From Bacteroidota bacterium (GTDB lineage Bacteria; Bacteroidota; Bacteroidia; Sphingobacteriales; Sphingobacteriaceae), in assembly GCA_018266915.1 (NCBI GenBank), contig JAFDZM010000084.1:1-60315 (forward strand): a stretch of DNA of 60,315 nt, given 5' to 3'. Below, piece after piece: positions 49,067-56,841 of the stretch; position 1 is the first letter of the stretch; each line of letters starts with the position of its first letter. The position numbers and the translations under genes are program-made. The notes beneath the pieces are model-generated. The model did not search any database and had not been told where the DNA came from. It saw nothing but the letters and a program-made list of their open reading frames with translations.

Positions 49067-49565
49067 CAGTGCCTGTAGCTTTGCTTTTACCCAGGAAGTT
49101 TTCACCTTCAATTTTCTTCTGTAATTCAATGATAGCACCGATCAACGCCTCAGGACGAGGAGGGCAACCCTGTACATATACATCAACAGGTATAACCCGG
49201 TCTACACCCTTTACTACATGATAACCATGCTGCCAGTACGGCCCACCGCAATTAGAGCAGGAACCCATTGAGATTACATATTTAGGTTCGGGCATTTGCT
49301 CATAAAGACGTTTGATGCGCTCGGCCATCTTGAAAGTGACTGTGCCTGCGATGATGATCACATCAGCCTGGCGTGCAGACGGGCGTGGGAAAACACCAAA
49401 ACGGTCCATATCATAAGTTGATGCGAACGAACCCATCATCTCGATAGCACAGCAGGCAATACCAAAGCTCAATGGCCAAATAGATGACAGACGGGCCCAG
49501 TTGAGCAGATCGTTCATTTTGGTTACCACCACACCGCCGCTTTCATTCATATTTTCAGGATTCAT
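49056..49565 (-). CDS. nuoB: NADH-quinone oxidoreductase subunit B
   Basis: A 169-residue Complex I subunit that carries the terminal 4Fe-4S cluster N2. The cysteine ligands are visible: Cys38 and Cys39 (GIACCAIEMM), Cys103 (MGSCSNCGG) and Cys134 (VQGCPPRPEA). Other landmarks are FGVFPRPSARQADVIIIAGT. Its start overlaps the nuoA stop by 11 nt, so the two are coupled. nuoC and nuoD are about 9 kb away on the same strand. Confidence 0.97.
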   Translation of the reverse strand: MNPENMNESGGVVVTKMNDLLNWARLSSIWPLSFGIACCAIEMMGSFASTYDMDRFGVFPRPSARQADVIIIAGTVTFKMAERIKRLYEQMPEPKYVISMGSCSNCGGPYWQHGYHVVKGVDRVIPVDVYVQGCPPRPEALIGAIIELQKKIEGENFLGKSKATGTEVV

Positions 49566-50181
49566 TGCCCGGCTTTTTAAAAGTTGGTTTGAACATGGGT
49601 TTTCTTATCGGGGGTGTAGTTTCGGTTGTAGTGGTTGTATTAGTTGTATTGGTTGTAGCAGGTTGAGTTGTCGCAGTTTCGGGGCTGAATTCTTTTACTG
49701 CGTATGCACTTTGCTGCATATTCAGCTTTTCATATAATGAAACAGGTACTTGTGTATCTACAACAGGTTTAACGGGTTTCGGTTTTATCCAGTCGAGGTC
49801 GCCTTTTACCCAAACGTATGCCAGGCCCAATATCAGTATGCCCAAGAAGATAAACATTTCCGTCAGAGACAGCCATCCCCAGCGGTTATCCATCTTTGCG
49901 GCCTCATGACTGCCAAATACCGTTGCCCATGGTAAAATGAAGATCATTTCTACGTCGAACAGTAAGAAAATCAGGGCGATAACATAAAATCTGGAATTAA
50001 ATGGAACCCACGCGCTGCCTATAGTCTCTTCGCCGCATTCGTAAGAGGTTAGCTTTTCCGGTGTCGGATTTTTAGGGGCGATTAAACGCGATACAAAAAA
50101 TGCCACGGCTACCATCAAAATTCCTACAATAAGAAAGATGAGTATCTTGCCAAATTCTGATATTTGCGAAACCCCTTGCAT
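49555..50181 (-). CDS. nuoA: NADH-quinone oxidoreductase subunit A with a Thr-rich extension
   Basis: A 208-residue membrane subunit of Complex I. Residues 1-125 are normal NuoA: three helices, with YECGEETIGSAWVPFNSRFYVIALIFLLFDVEMIFILPWA. Typical NuoA has about 120-150 residues; here a hydrophilic tail of about 75 residues follows, with PATTNTTNTTTTTETT and ending in KPMFKPTFKKPG. The Thr-rich stretch is encoded by the GGTTGTATTAGTTGTA repeat word. Its ATG overlaps the start codon of the divergent flavoprotein gene by two bases. Confidence 0.94.
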   Translation of the reverse strand: MQGVSQISEFGKILIFLIVGILMVAVAFFVSRLIAPKNPTPEKLTSYECGEETIGSAWVPFNSRFYVIALIFLLFDVEMIFILPWATVFGSHEAAKMDNRWGWLSLTEMFIFLGILILGLAYVWVKGDLDWIKPKPVKPVVDTQVPVSLYEKLNMQQSAYAVKEFSPETATTQPATTNTTNTTTTTETTPPIRKPMFKPTFKKPGNES

Positions 50182-51394
50182 GACTACAAATTTAACAAAA
50201 CAAACAGACTTTGACGCAATAATAATCGGTGCCGGTGCCTGCGGCCTTATGTGTGCCGTGCAGGCAGGCTACCTGGGCAAGCGCGTTTTGGTACTGGAAA
50301 AGAATGATCGTCCCGGCGCAAAAATCCTTATCAGCGGTGGAGGGCGGTGTAATTACACCAATCTTTACGCTTCGCCTCAACAATTTATCTCGCAAAATGA
50401 GCATTTCTGTAAGTCGGCTTTTGCGCAATGGTCTGTGGAGGATACCATTACTTTTTTTGAAACTTACGGCATCATCGGGAAGGAAAAAACATTGGGGCAA
50501 CTTTTCCCGGTTAGTGATAAAGCCAAAGATGTGGTGAATATGTTTACCAACCTGTGTGCCGATTTTGGGCAGGAAATATGGTGTGATGCAGAGGTTGCAG
50601 GTGTTGAAAAGGTTGGAGATGGCTTTTGTGTTAATGTCATTCGAAATGGAAAAGAACAAAAACTCCTTGTTCCCAAAGTAGTGATTGCGGCTGGCGGACT
50701 ACCCATCCCCAAAATGGGCGCAACAGATTTAGGTTTGCGCATAGCACGTAAGTTTGGATTGAAAGTAACCGAAACCGCCCCAGCGTTGGTGCCACTTACC
50801 ATAACCGGGAAGGATCAGGATTGGTACGCGCAATTATCAGGCAATAGCCTGTTTTGTCGGGTTTGGAATGACAAGGCTAGTTTTGAGGAGAATATTCTAT
50901 TTACTCACTGGGGGCTAAGTGGTCCGGCGATACTGCAGATATCATCCTACTGGCGACCAGGTGAATGGATATACATCGATTTATTACCGCATCAAAATAT
51001 CACTGAACTGATTCAGCAGGAACGTGAAGTGAATGGCAAAAAGATGCTGTTGGCTTATTTATCGGGATTGTTTACAAGAAAATTCGCTGAAGCAATAGGT
51101 GACCGCTTATCCGCTGACAAAAACCTGGCATCATTAACTAATGCTGAGCTGGAAAAAATATCCGGGTTGATCCACCAATTCAAGGTAAAACCGGCAGGGG
51201 ATAAGGGTTACGATAAAGCCGAAGTAATGCGCGGCGGGGTATCGACCGATGAGCTTTCATCCAAAACTTTGGAAGCCAAAAAAGTTCCCGGCTTATTTTT
51301 CGGTGGTGAATGCGTGGATGTGACCGGCTGGCTGGGAGGCTGCAATTTTCAATGGGCCTGGGCGAGCGGGTTTGTGATAGCACAAAATCTGTAG
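50180..51394 (+). CDS. BaiN/HI0933-like NAD(P)/FAD-dependent oxidoreductase
   Basis: The start is taken at ATG 50180 (MTTNLTKQTDFDAIIIGAG), giving 404 residues; the ORF reaches 50138 but those residues lie inside nuoA. The N-terminal FAD-binding motif is DAIIIGAGACGLMCAVQAG, followed by KRVLVLEKNDRPGAKILISGGGRCNYTN; the C-terminal end has GLFFGGECVDVTGWLGGCNFQWAWASG. These match the HI0933/BaiN family of flavoproteins, mostly of unknown substrate. Its start codon overlaps that of nuoA in the opposite direction. Confidence 0.9.
   Translation: MTTNLTKQTDFDAIIIGAGACGLMCAVQAGYLGKRVLVLEKNDRPGAKILISGGGRCNYTNLYASPQQFISQNEHFCKSAFAQWSVEDTITFFETYGIIGKEKTLGQLFPVSDKAKDVVNMFTNLCADFGQEIWCDAEVAGVEKVGDGFCVNVIRNGKEQKLLVPKVVIAAGGLPIPKMGATDLGLRIARKFGLKVTETAPALVPLTITGKDQDWYAQLSGNSLFCRVWNDKASFEENILFTHWGLSGPAILQISSYWRPGEWIYIDLLPHQNITELIQQEREVNGKKMLLAYLSGLFTRKFAEAIGDRLSADKNLASLTNAELEKISGLIHQFKVKPAGDKGYDKAEVMRGGVSTDELSSKTLEAKKVPGLFFGGECVDVTGWLGGCNFQWAWASGFVIAQNL
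50187..50194 (-). promoter_or_regulatory. Candidate -7 box of nuoAB inside the divergent gene
   Basis: On the minus strand TAAATTTG matches TAnnTTTG exactly. It lies six bases from the nuoA start codon, within the first codons of the plus-strand flavoprotein gene, so a transcript from it would be nearly leaderless. No TTTG is seen at the usual -33 spacing. Confidence 0.35.
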
Positions 51395-51500
51395 CTGAAA
51401 GCTGAAAGCAGAAAGACCAAAGCTGAAGGCACTGTATTTGTTTAAAGCTTTAAGCTTTTGCTTTCAGCCTTTAGCTTATAAAGGGCTTTCAGCTTTCCGC
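51395..51500. repeat. Word-repeat inverted element, AGCTGAAAGC type
   Basis: The left arm is AGCTGAAAGCTGAAAGCAGA and CCAAAGCTGAAGG; the right arm is TTTAAGCTTTTGCTTTCAGC, CTTTAGCTTATAAAGGGC and TTTCAGCTTTCCGC. The element fills the gap after the flavoprotein gene. A one-armed relative (GGTGAAAGCTGAAAGGTAAA) lies at about 31429-31448. Confidence 0.65.
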
Positions 51501-51510
51501 TTAAAAAAAC

Positions 51511-51518
51511 TACTTTTG
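51511..51518 (+). promoter_or_regulatory. -7 box before the mannosyltransferase-like gene
   Basis: TACTTTTG matches TAnnTTTG exactly and lies 15 nt before ATG 51534. It supports that start rather than the in-frame ATG at 51438 inside the repeat. Confidence 0.5.
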
Positions 51519-51533
51519 ATCTTACCTTGCTCT

Positions 51534-52736
51534 ATGACAAAAAAAATCCTCGGATTAACAGGCTATCAATGGACGTGCATTTTATATATGGCGGTGGCTA
51601 TTTTTACCTGGCAGCTTAAATATTTCAGGCATATCGATAACAATTACCTCATCTTCCGCGATTCATGGTACCATGCCCGTGCGCATTTGAATTTGTATGC
51701 TGCTTATCCCAAAGAATACGGGGATATCTATTATTACGGGCCTTTATTTACCCTGTTTGTTGCTCCATTTGCTGTTCCGTCAGAGGCTGTAGGCTTTTTT
51801 CTGTGGGAAGTGTGCAATGCATTAGCTGTGATCCTTGCCGTAAGTATGTTGCCGTTGGATAATAACCGCAAGACCATGATGCTGCTACTCTGTGTCATCG
51901 AGTTTGCCAACTCCATATTTTACATGCAGTTTAACCCGATGATAACGGCGGTGATTGTCATCAGTTTTATGCTGATCGAGAAGGAAAAGGAACGATGGGC
52001 AACCCTGCTGATCGTCGCAGGTACATTGGTAAAGTTGTACCCGGTTGTTGGATTGGCATTTTTCCTGTTTTCAAAACATAAAGAGCGGTTTATCATCTGG
52101 TCAATAATTTGGGCCATAGTATTATTCTTTGCGCCTATGATCGTTTCCAGTCCTTCATTTGTCATTCAATCTTATCACCAATGGATGGAAGCACTCAGTG
52201 CCAAAAGTGCTTTGAACACAGGTTTGAATACCTCGCAGGATATGTGCGTGATGGGTGTTGTAAGGCGGTTGACTGGTAATGTGCATGTACCTAACCTGCC
52301 ATTCCTATTGGCCGGAGCTGTTATTTTTGTTTTGCCATTGCTGCGGTTTAAGCAACTCCAATCTTATAAATTCAGGTTGCAGATATTGGCTACCTCACTT
52401 ATTATGGTGGTGATCTTTAGTACCGGCGCCGAGCATCCTACTTTTATCATCGCGGTAGCAGGGGCCATGCTGTGGATGCTGATACAACAGAAACCATTTA
52501 CAACAACCAATATTATACTAATCGTTTTGCTGCTGGTTGTAACCGGTCTTGGCCTGACCGATGCTATGCCAAAGCCTATCCGCCAGGATATCATCGCCAA
52601 ATATTCTATTAAAGCATGGCCATGTATTGTGGTTTGGCTGATAATATCTTGGGAACTGGTGTTTAAGGATTTTATTACTAAAGAATCTTTACAGGAAGAG
52701 CGGTTGGTTTTGTCTGATGCGTATGCGAGGCCATGA
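51534..52736 (+). CDS. Glycosyltransferase family 87/DUF2029-like membrane protein
   Basis: The start MTKKILGLTGYQW at 51534 gives 400 residues. About nine membrane helices are predicted. The N-terminal FRDSWYHARAHLNLYAAYPKEYGDIYYYGPLFTLFVAPFA segment, with an Asp in the first periplasmic loop and a YGPLF motif, is typical of polyprenol-phosphate-dependent GT-C enzymes of the DUF2029/GT87 type (alpha-mannosyltransferases in actinobacteria). In Bacteroidota these often lie in glycan or lipid loci; the acceptor is unknown. The gene stands alone. Confidence 0.82.
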   Translation: MTKKILGLTGYQWTCILYMAVAIFTWQLKYFRHIDNNYLIFRDSWYHARAHLNLYAAYPKEYGDIYYYGPLFTLFVAPFAVPSEAVGFFLWEVCNALAVILAVSMLPLDNNRKTMMLLLCVIEFANSIFYMQFNPMITAVIVISFMLIEKEKERWATLLIVAGTLVKLYPVVGLAFFLFSKHKERFIIWSIIWAIVLFFAPMIVSSPSFVIQSYHQWMEALSAKSALNTGLNTSQDMCVMGVVRRLTGNVHVPNLPFLLAGAVIFVLPLLRFKQLQSYKFRLQILATSLIMVVIFSTGAEHPTFIIAVAGAMLWMLIQQKPFTTTNIILIVLLLVVTGLGLTDAMPKPIRQDIIAKYSIKAWPCIVVWLIISWELVFKDFITKESLQEERLVLSDAYARP

Positions 52737-52808
52737 TAGGTTAAGCTGAAAGCTTCATTAATAAAAACCACGAGTTGCAAACTTGCGGGAGCAATGGAGA
52801 GTGAATAT

Positions 52809-53204
52809 TTAGTGGATATCCTTCCTAAAAGTTGATTCGTAAATACTGATACTTTCTTTGATTTTAACTATTGGGTATTCTCTAATACTAAGAATTGTGG
52901 AAGTCAGCGTATCTATACGATAAATTTCAGGTTTGTATGAACCGATATAAAATTTCAGTAATGAATTTTCAGTTATTTTATATTTAAATTTTTGTTCGAC
53001 TCTTGAAGAACCGTTATACCTGTAACCGGTCCCGTCTTCCTTAAATATCACGGTAACTCTTCCTGCGAGAGAATTTGTATAGACCCATTTTCCGAAAATT
53101 AACTTTTTATTTATTACAGGATTATTACGCGATTGAAAAGCAAATGAATAGCAAGAAAGGCTTAAAAATAGCGTGAAATAAATAAAATGCGATTTGTGGT
53201 TCAT
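52809..53204 (-). CDS. Secreted lipocalin-like protein
   Basis: A 131-residue protein with a signal peptide (MNHKSHFIYFTLFLSLSCYSFA). The mature part opens with KLIFGKWVYTNSLAGRVTVIFKEDGTGYRY, a GxW pattern followed by an EDGTG strand that recalls Bacteroidota lipocalin-like or DUF4488-type secreted proteins. It is beta-rich with a charged end. Its role is unknown. It is flanked by repeat words on both sides. Confidence 0.6.
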   Translation of the reverse strand: MNHKSHFIYFTLFLSLSCYSFAFQSRNNPVINKKLIFGKWVYTNSLAGRVTVIFKEDGTGYRYNGSSRVEQKFKYKITENSLLKFYIGSYKPEIYRIDTLTSTILSIREYPIVKIKESISIYESTFRKDIH

Positions 53205-53220
53205 CTTAATTATATATATC

Positions 53221-53280
53221 GTCAGTCCGGATTTATAATCCGGACTAAAATAGCGGAGGATTTATAATCCCCGAAGGAAA
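53221..53280. repeat. GTCCGGATTTATAATCCGGAC palindrome and a related word
   Basis: A near-perfect palindrome built on GTCCGGATTTATAATCCGGA is followed by GGATTTATAATCC with a shorter match. Such GGATTTATAATCC words are frequent REP-like units in Bacteroidota. It lies between two minus-strand secreted-protein genes. Confidence 0.65.
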
Positions 53281-53976
53281 TCACTGCTGCTTATGCGCCG
53301 CCTTTACCTGCTCAAAGTAAGCGATCAGTTTACCCATGTTGTAAATATTATACTGGCCCGATTGTATCTTATCCACCACATCGGGTTCGTCGCCCATAAT
53401 GTCGCTCATCACATCTTTAAAGTTGATAGGAGTTAACTGCTGCATGGTTGCCGTGTTGGTGCCGTAGTAAAATGTGGTTATTACTTTACCTCTTCCGCCA
53501 CCACCGCCGCCGAGGTTGATGCCCACGCCTCCGCCAAAGCCGCCGTAACCGCCTGTGCCAATACCTCCGCCAAATTCAGGCTGGACCACTGAACCCAGTC
53601 CGCCGCCACCACCGCCGCCTGTCGCTACATCGGCAACGTATAGTTTGGTTTCTTCATCCAGGGCCACCTGTACAAAATCAAGCTCCTTTTTGCTCCAGTT
53701 AGAGTTGCCCGGCGCATGCGCAACCACAAAACTATCGCGACCAATCATAAATGATTTCAAATCGCTCGCGCTGAGCTTATAGGGATTGGCTTTGCTATTG
53801 TCCTTAAACTCTATATAGCCTTCATCCGCTATAGGGCCCTTTTTTGTAGGGTTTTCGCGGATCAGTCCGCTTACCTTATTGCCTTTGATATCTGTAAATG
53901 AACCGGGCTGCCATTTTTGTGATTTTGCTGATACAGCGATCAGCATGCAGAATAAAATGATTAAAATTGAGCGCAT
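53281..53976 (-). CDS. Secreted glycine-rich protein
   Basis: A 231-residue protein with a signal peptide (about 1-19, MRSILIILFCMLIAVSAKS). The N-terminal half (FTDIKGNKVSGLIRENP...YKLSASDLKSFMIGRDSF) resembles a small beta domain. The centre is very Gly-rich (TGGGGGGGLGS, GTGGYGGFGGGVGINLGGGGGGRGK), and the C-terminal third is helical (DVVDKIQSGQYNIYNMGKLIAYFEQVKAA). The glycine stretch could be a flexible linker. Function unknown. Confidence 0.65.
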   Translation of the reverse strand: MRSILIILFCMLIAVSAKSQKWQPGSFTDIKGNKVSGLIRENPTKKGPIADEGYIEFKDNSKANPYKLSASDLKSFMIGRDSFVVAHAPGNSNWSKKELDFVQVALDEETKLYVADVATGGGGGGGLGSVVQPEFGGGIGTGGYGGFGGGVGINLGGGGGGRGKVITTFYYGTNTATMQQLTPINFKDVMSDIMGDEPDVVDKIQSGQYNIYNMGKLIAYFEQVKAAHKQQ

Positions 53977-54018
53977 AATCGATTTAATACAAAATAACGC
54001 AAATTTTAGCTATATCAT

Positions 54019-55029
54019 ATGTTTGTTGACTTAAGAAGCGATACTGTTACAAAACCGACGCCCGGTATGCTGGAAGCCATGTGGAGCGCCAAAGTGGGAG
54101 ATGATGTTTTTGGCGAAGATGAAACCGTTAATGCGCTGGAGGAAAAAGCCGCCAAAATGTTCGGGATGGAAGCAGGCCTGTTCTGCCCTTCAGGAACGAT
54201 GACTAACCAGATCGCCATAAAATGCTTTACCCAGCCTTTGGACGAACTGATTGCAGACCAAACCTCGCATGTATACCGTTACGAGGGTGGTGGAATAGCA
54301 TTTAATTCGGCCGTATCAACCCGGTTGCTGAATGGAGACCGCGGCAGGATCACTGCTGAGATGATAGCGCCAGAAATCAACGCCGAAAATGTGCATTATC
54401 CTCGTACCAGTTTGGTTGTGCTCGAAAATACGGTGAACAAAGGCGGAGGCAGTTGCTACACACTGGAAGATATTAAACCAATAGCTGAGCTTTGCCAAAA
54501 TAAAGGTTTAAAGCTGCACCTGGATGGTGCCCGTATCTTCAATGCTTTAACCAATACAGGCGATAAAGCTGGCGACTACGGAAAATATTTTGATGGTATT
54601 TCGGTATGCCTTTCTAAGGGATTAGGAGCGCCTGTAGGTTCAGTATTACTTGCTGATAAAGCAACAATCAAATATGCGCGTCGTGTACGCAAAGTTCTTG
54701 GTGGGGGAATGCGCCAGGCTGGTTTTTTAGCTGCAGCCGGTATTTATGCATTAGATCATCATGTGGAGCGGTTAAAGATAGACCATGCTCATGCCCGTAT
54801 CCTGGCCGAGCAGTTGCAGCTATGCAGCTGGGTGAAAAATATATTACCCGCCGATACCAATATCGTTTTGTTTGATACTATTGAGCCTGCTGCCAATATA
54901 TTGCAGAAGCTATTGGATAAAGGCATCAAAGCCAACTCTACCGATACGCACCGCATCCGTTTTGTAACACATTTGGATATACATCCGGATCAGGTGGAGT
55001 ATGTGGTGAAAGTTTTGAGTGAGCTTTAA
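54019..55029 (+). CDS. ltaE: Low-specificity L-threonine aldolase
   Basis: A 336-residue PLP-dependent fold-type I enzyme that cleaves L-threonine to glycine and acetaldehyde. It opens with MFVDLRSDTVTKPTPGML, has GDDVFGEDETVN, the cofactor-stacking DQTSHVYRYEGGGIAF, Asp169 in HLDGARIFNA, and the Schiff-base Lys200 in VCLSKGLGAPVGSVL. The C-terminus ends in a small domain (RIRFVTHLDIHPDQVE). Length and motifs are normal. It is the first plus-strand gene after the secreted proteins and is not in a clear operon. Confidence 0.93.
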   Translation: MFVDLRSDTVTKPTPGMLEAMWSAKVGDDVFGEDETVNALEEKAAKMFGMEAGLFCPSGTMTNQIAIKCFTQPLDELIADQTSHVYRYEGGGIAFNSAVSTRLLNGDRGRITAEMIAPEINAENVHYPRTSLVVLENTVNKGGGSCYTLEDIKPIAELCQNKGLKLHLDGARIFNALTNTGDKAGDYGKYFDGISVCLSKGLGAPVGSVLLADKATIKYARRVRKVLGGGMRQAGFLAAAGIYALDHHVERLKIDHAHARILAEQLQLCSWVKNILPADTNIVLFDTIEPAANILQKLLDKGIKANSTDTHRIRFVTHLDIHPDQVEYVVKVLSEL

Positions 55030-55049
55030 TTTTTTAATGTAGCATAGAA

Positions 55050-55133
55050 AAGGGTGTCACACTGAGCTCAGTCGAAGTGCGGCGCGTAAAGGCCTTTGCC
55101 CGCATGTTTCGAGAGCCTCAACATGACACCCAT
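55050..55133. repeat. GTGTCA-type palindromic repeat, copy 2
   Basis: GGGTGTCACACTGAGCTCAG starts the element and CCTCAACATGACACCC ends it, with GCGTAAAGGCCTTTGCCCGC in the centre. Its reverse complement aligns over its length with copy 1 at 38763-38843. It lies between convergent genes. Confidence 0.85.
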
Positions 55134-55150
55134 TACTATGTGATTCAAAA

Positions 55151-56176
55151 TTACTTAATCTCCCTATCCGCCGATTGCCTTTCCACCATCCAGCCCGGAT
55201 ATTCACGCGGCAGCGCGCTTACTTCGTTGATGCGTTTCAGATCATCTTGTGAAAGGATTAATTCTGTCGATTTTACATTGTCCAGCAACTGGTTTGGATT
55301 TTTCGCACCTATAATGGTGCTAGTGATACCTTTTTGTAATCGTACCCAGGCTAAAGCTACCTGCGCAGCCGAAACGCCATATTGTTTACCTACTTCGGCA
55401 ATCACATCGATGATGTCATATGCTTTCTCTTTATTCACTGGCGGGAAATCGAAAACATCCCGGCGTGAGTCGCCTGCCTTTTCGTTATTACGTGTATATT
55501 TTCCGGACAAAAACCCGCCAGCTAATGGACTCCATGGCATGATGCCTATATTTTGGTCTAATGCCAGCGGAACAATTTCGCGTTCAATATCACGACTCGT
55601 TAATGAATAATAATATTGTAAACCTACAAACTTGTTCCAGCCATGTTTATCGGCTACACCTAATGCTTTCATTACCATCCAGGCTGGCCAGTTACAAACC
55701 GCAATATAACGCACCTTGCCAGTCAGAACGATATCATTCAAAGCCCGCACAATTTCCTCAACCGGCGTTTTTGGATCAACACCATGTACGTACAGCATGT
55801 CGATATGGTCCATTTGCAGGCGCTGTAAACTTTCATCTACCGACTGAAAGATATGGTAACGCGACAGGCCTACGTAATTTTTGCCTTCGCCCATACGACC
55901 GCGAACTTTGGTGGCTATCACCAGTTCGTTTCGGTTCAGTCCAAGATCGATGATCGATTGGCCAAGTAACCTTTCCGATTGACCGAAAGAATAAACATTA
56001 GCGGTATCAATAAAGTTAATGCCCGAATCGATTACTGTTCTCATCAGTTCATTTACGCCATCTTGCTGAAGTTTACCTATGTTTTCCCAGATACCTCCGC
56101 TACCACCAAAGGTCATTGTACCAAAGCAAAGTTCGGACACCACCAGGCCGGTGTTTCCTAAAAAGTTGTATTTCAT
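55151..56176 (-). CDS. Aldo/keto reductase
   Basis: A 341-residue AKR-family NADPH-dependent oxidoreductase. The catalytic residues are placed by NFIDTANVYSFGQSERLLGQ (Asp and Tyr of the tetrad), VIATKVRGRMGEG (Lys) and DMLYVHGVDPKTP (His). The phosphate-binding segment is in the C-terminal part (TSTIIGAKNPNQLLDN). Substrates are broad aldehydes or sugars; the specific one is unknown. It is convergent with ltaE. Confidence 0.9.
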   Translation of the reverse strand: MKYNFLGNTGLVVSELCFGTMTFGGSGGIWENIGKLQQDGVNELMRTVIDSGINFIDTANVYSFGQSERLLGQSIIDLGLNRNELVIATKVRGRMGEGKNYVGLSRYHIFQSVDESLQRLQMDHIDMLYVHGVDPKTPVEEIVRALNDIVLTGKVRYIAVCNWPAWMVMKALGVADKHGWNKFVGLQYYYSLTSRDIEREIVPLALDQNIGIMPWSPLAGGFLSGKYTRNNEKAGDSRRDVFDFPPVNKEKAYDIIDVIAEVGKQYGVSAAQVALAWVRLQKGITSTIIGAKNPNQLLDNVKSTELILSQDDLKRINEVSALPREYPGWMVERQSADREIK

Positions 56177-56249
56177 AAGTGTTGGATTGATTTACCGTAA
56201 AATTGAGTTTTTTGTAGGGATAGAATAGTCAAATGATGGTAAAAGTTGA

Positions 56250-56330
56250 TTATAAGTTATCAGTGATCGGTTAATCAGTTATCAGGAACAAGCCAACCAG
56301 TCACTGATCACGGGTTAACTAATCACTAAA
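56250..56330. repeat. GTTAACCGGTGATCAG word repeat, copy 4
   Basis: The left part has TTATAAGTTATCAGTGATCG and GTTAATCAGTTATCAGG, and the right part CAACCAGTCACTGATCACGG and GTTAACTAATCAC; they are complementary over most of their length. The right part reaches the stop codon of the GNAT gene. Confidence 0.7.
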
Positions 56331-56763
56331 CCAAATACTCCCATTCCCAAACCTCTCCCTCATCTTCATCGATGGCGGTACCTATTAATTGGAAATTGTT
56401 TTTGCGGAGGATGCGAACGGAGTAGTTTTCCTCTTTTAGTGTTTGGGCAGTAATGCGGATAGATGGATCAGTTTGAAGTGATAAATCGACAAGCATTTTA
56501 GCTATAAGTGTACCGATACCTTGCTTTTGATATTGCGGGAAGGTGCCGTAGGCAATCTCAACCTTATTGTTTACAGGCTGACCTTTAAAGGCGGCTGCGG
56601 CAACAAGGTTCCCGTTTTGTTGCACATAATAGCATATCCAGGGCGGGTTATAGCCAACCCTTTTATAAAAATCAACGCACATGAAAATACTTTCCCGGCA
56701 ATCCGGGTGAGCGGAAAATTCAGGATTTTCTTCCAGGTGTTCTTTGATCGGTATCAGTTGCAT
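56326..56763 (-). CDS. GNAT-family N-acetyltransferase
   Basis: The start MQLIPIKEHLEENPEF at 56763 gives 145 residues; an ATG six codons upstream is equally in frame. The acetyl-CoA-binding motif is in YGTFPQYQKQGIGTLIAKMLVDL (Q/RxxGxG/A pattern, QKQGIG), and the C-terminal strand carries NFQLIGTAIDEDEGEVWEWEYLV. It belongs to the GNAT superfamily, which acetylates small molecules or peptides; the acceptor is unknown. Its 3' end abuts the word repeat. Confidence 0.85.
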   Translation of the reverse strand: MQLIPIKEHLEENPEFSAHPDCRESIFMCVDFYKRVGYNPPWICYYVQQNGNLVAAAAFKGQPVNNKVEIAYGTFPQYQKQGIGTLIAKMLVDLSLQTDPSIRITAQTLKEENYSVRILRKNNFQLIGTAIDEDEGEVWEWEYLV

Positions 56764-56841
56764 GCTTCTCAAATATACCACAATATGCGGTGATCGTTAT
56801 ATTATCAAAACTTAAAGTTTAGGAGTTGTGTTTTACCATCA

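Noticed and set aside
51438..51533. Upstream extension of the GT87-like gene to 51438
   Set aside because: It runs through the AGCTGAAAGC repeat; a -7 box at 51511 and ATG 51534 fit better.
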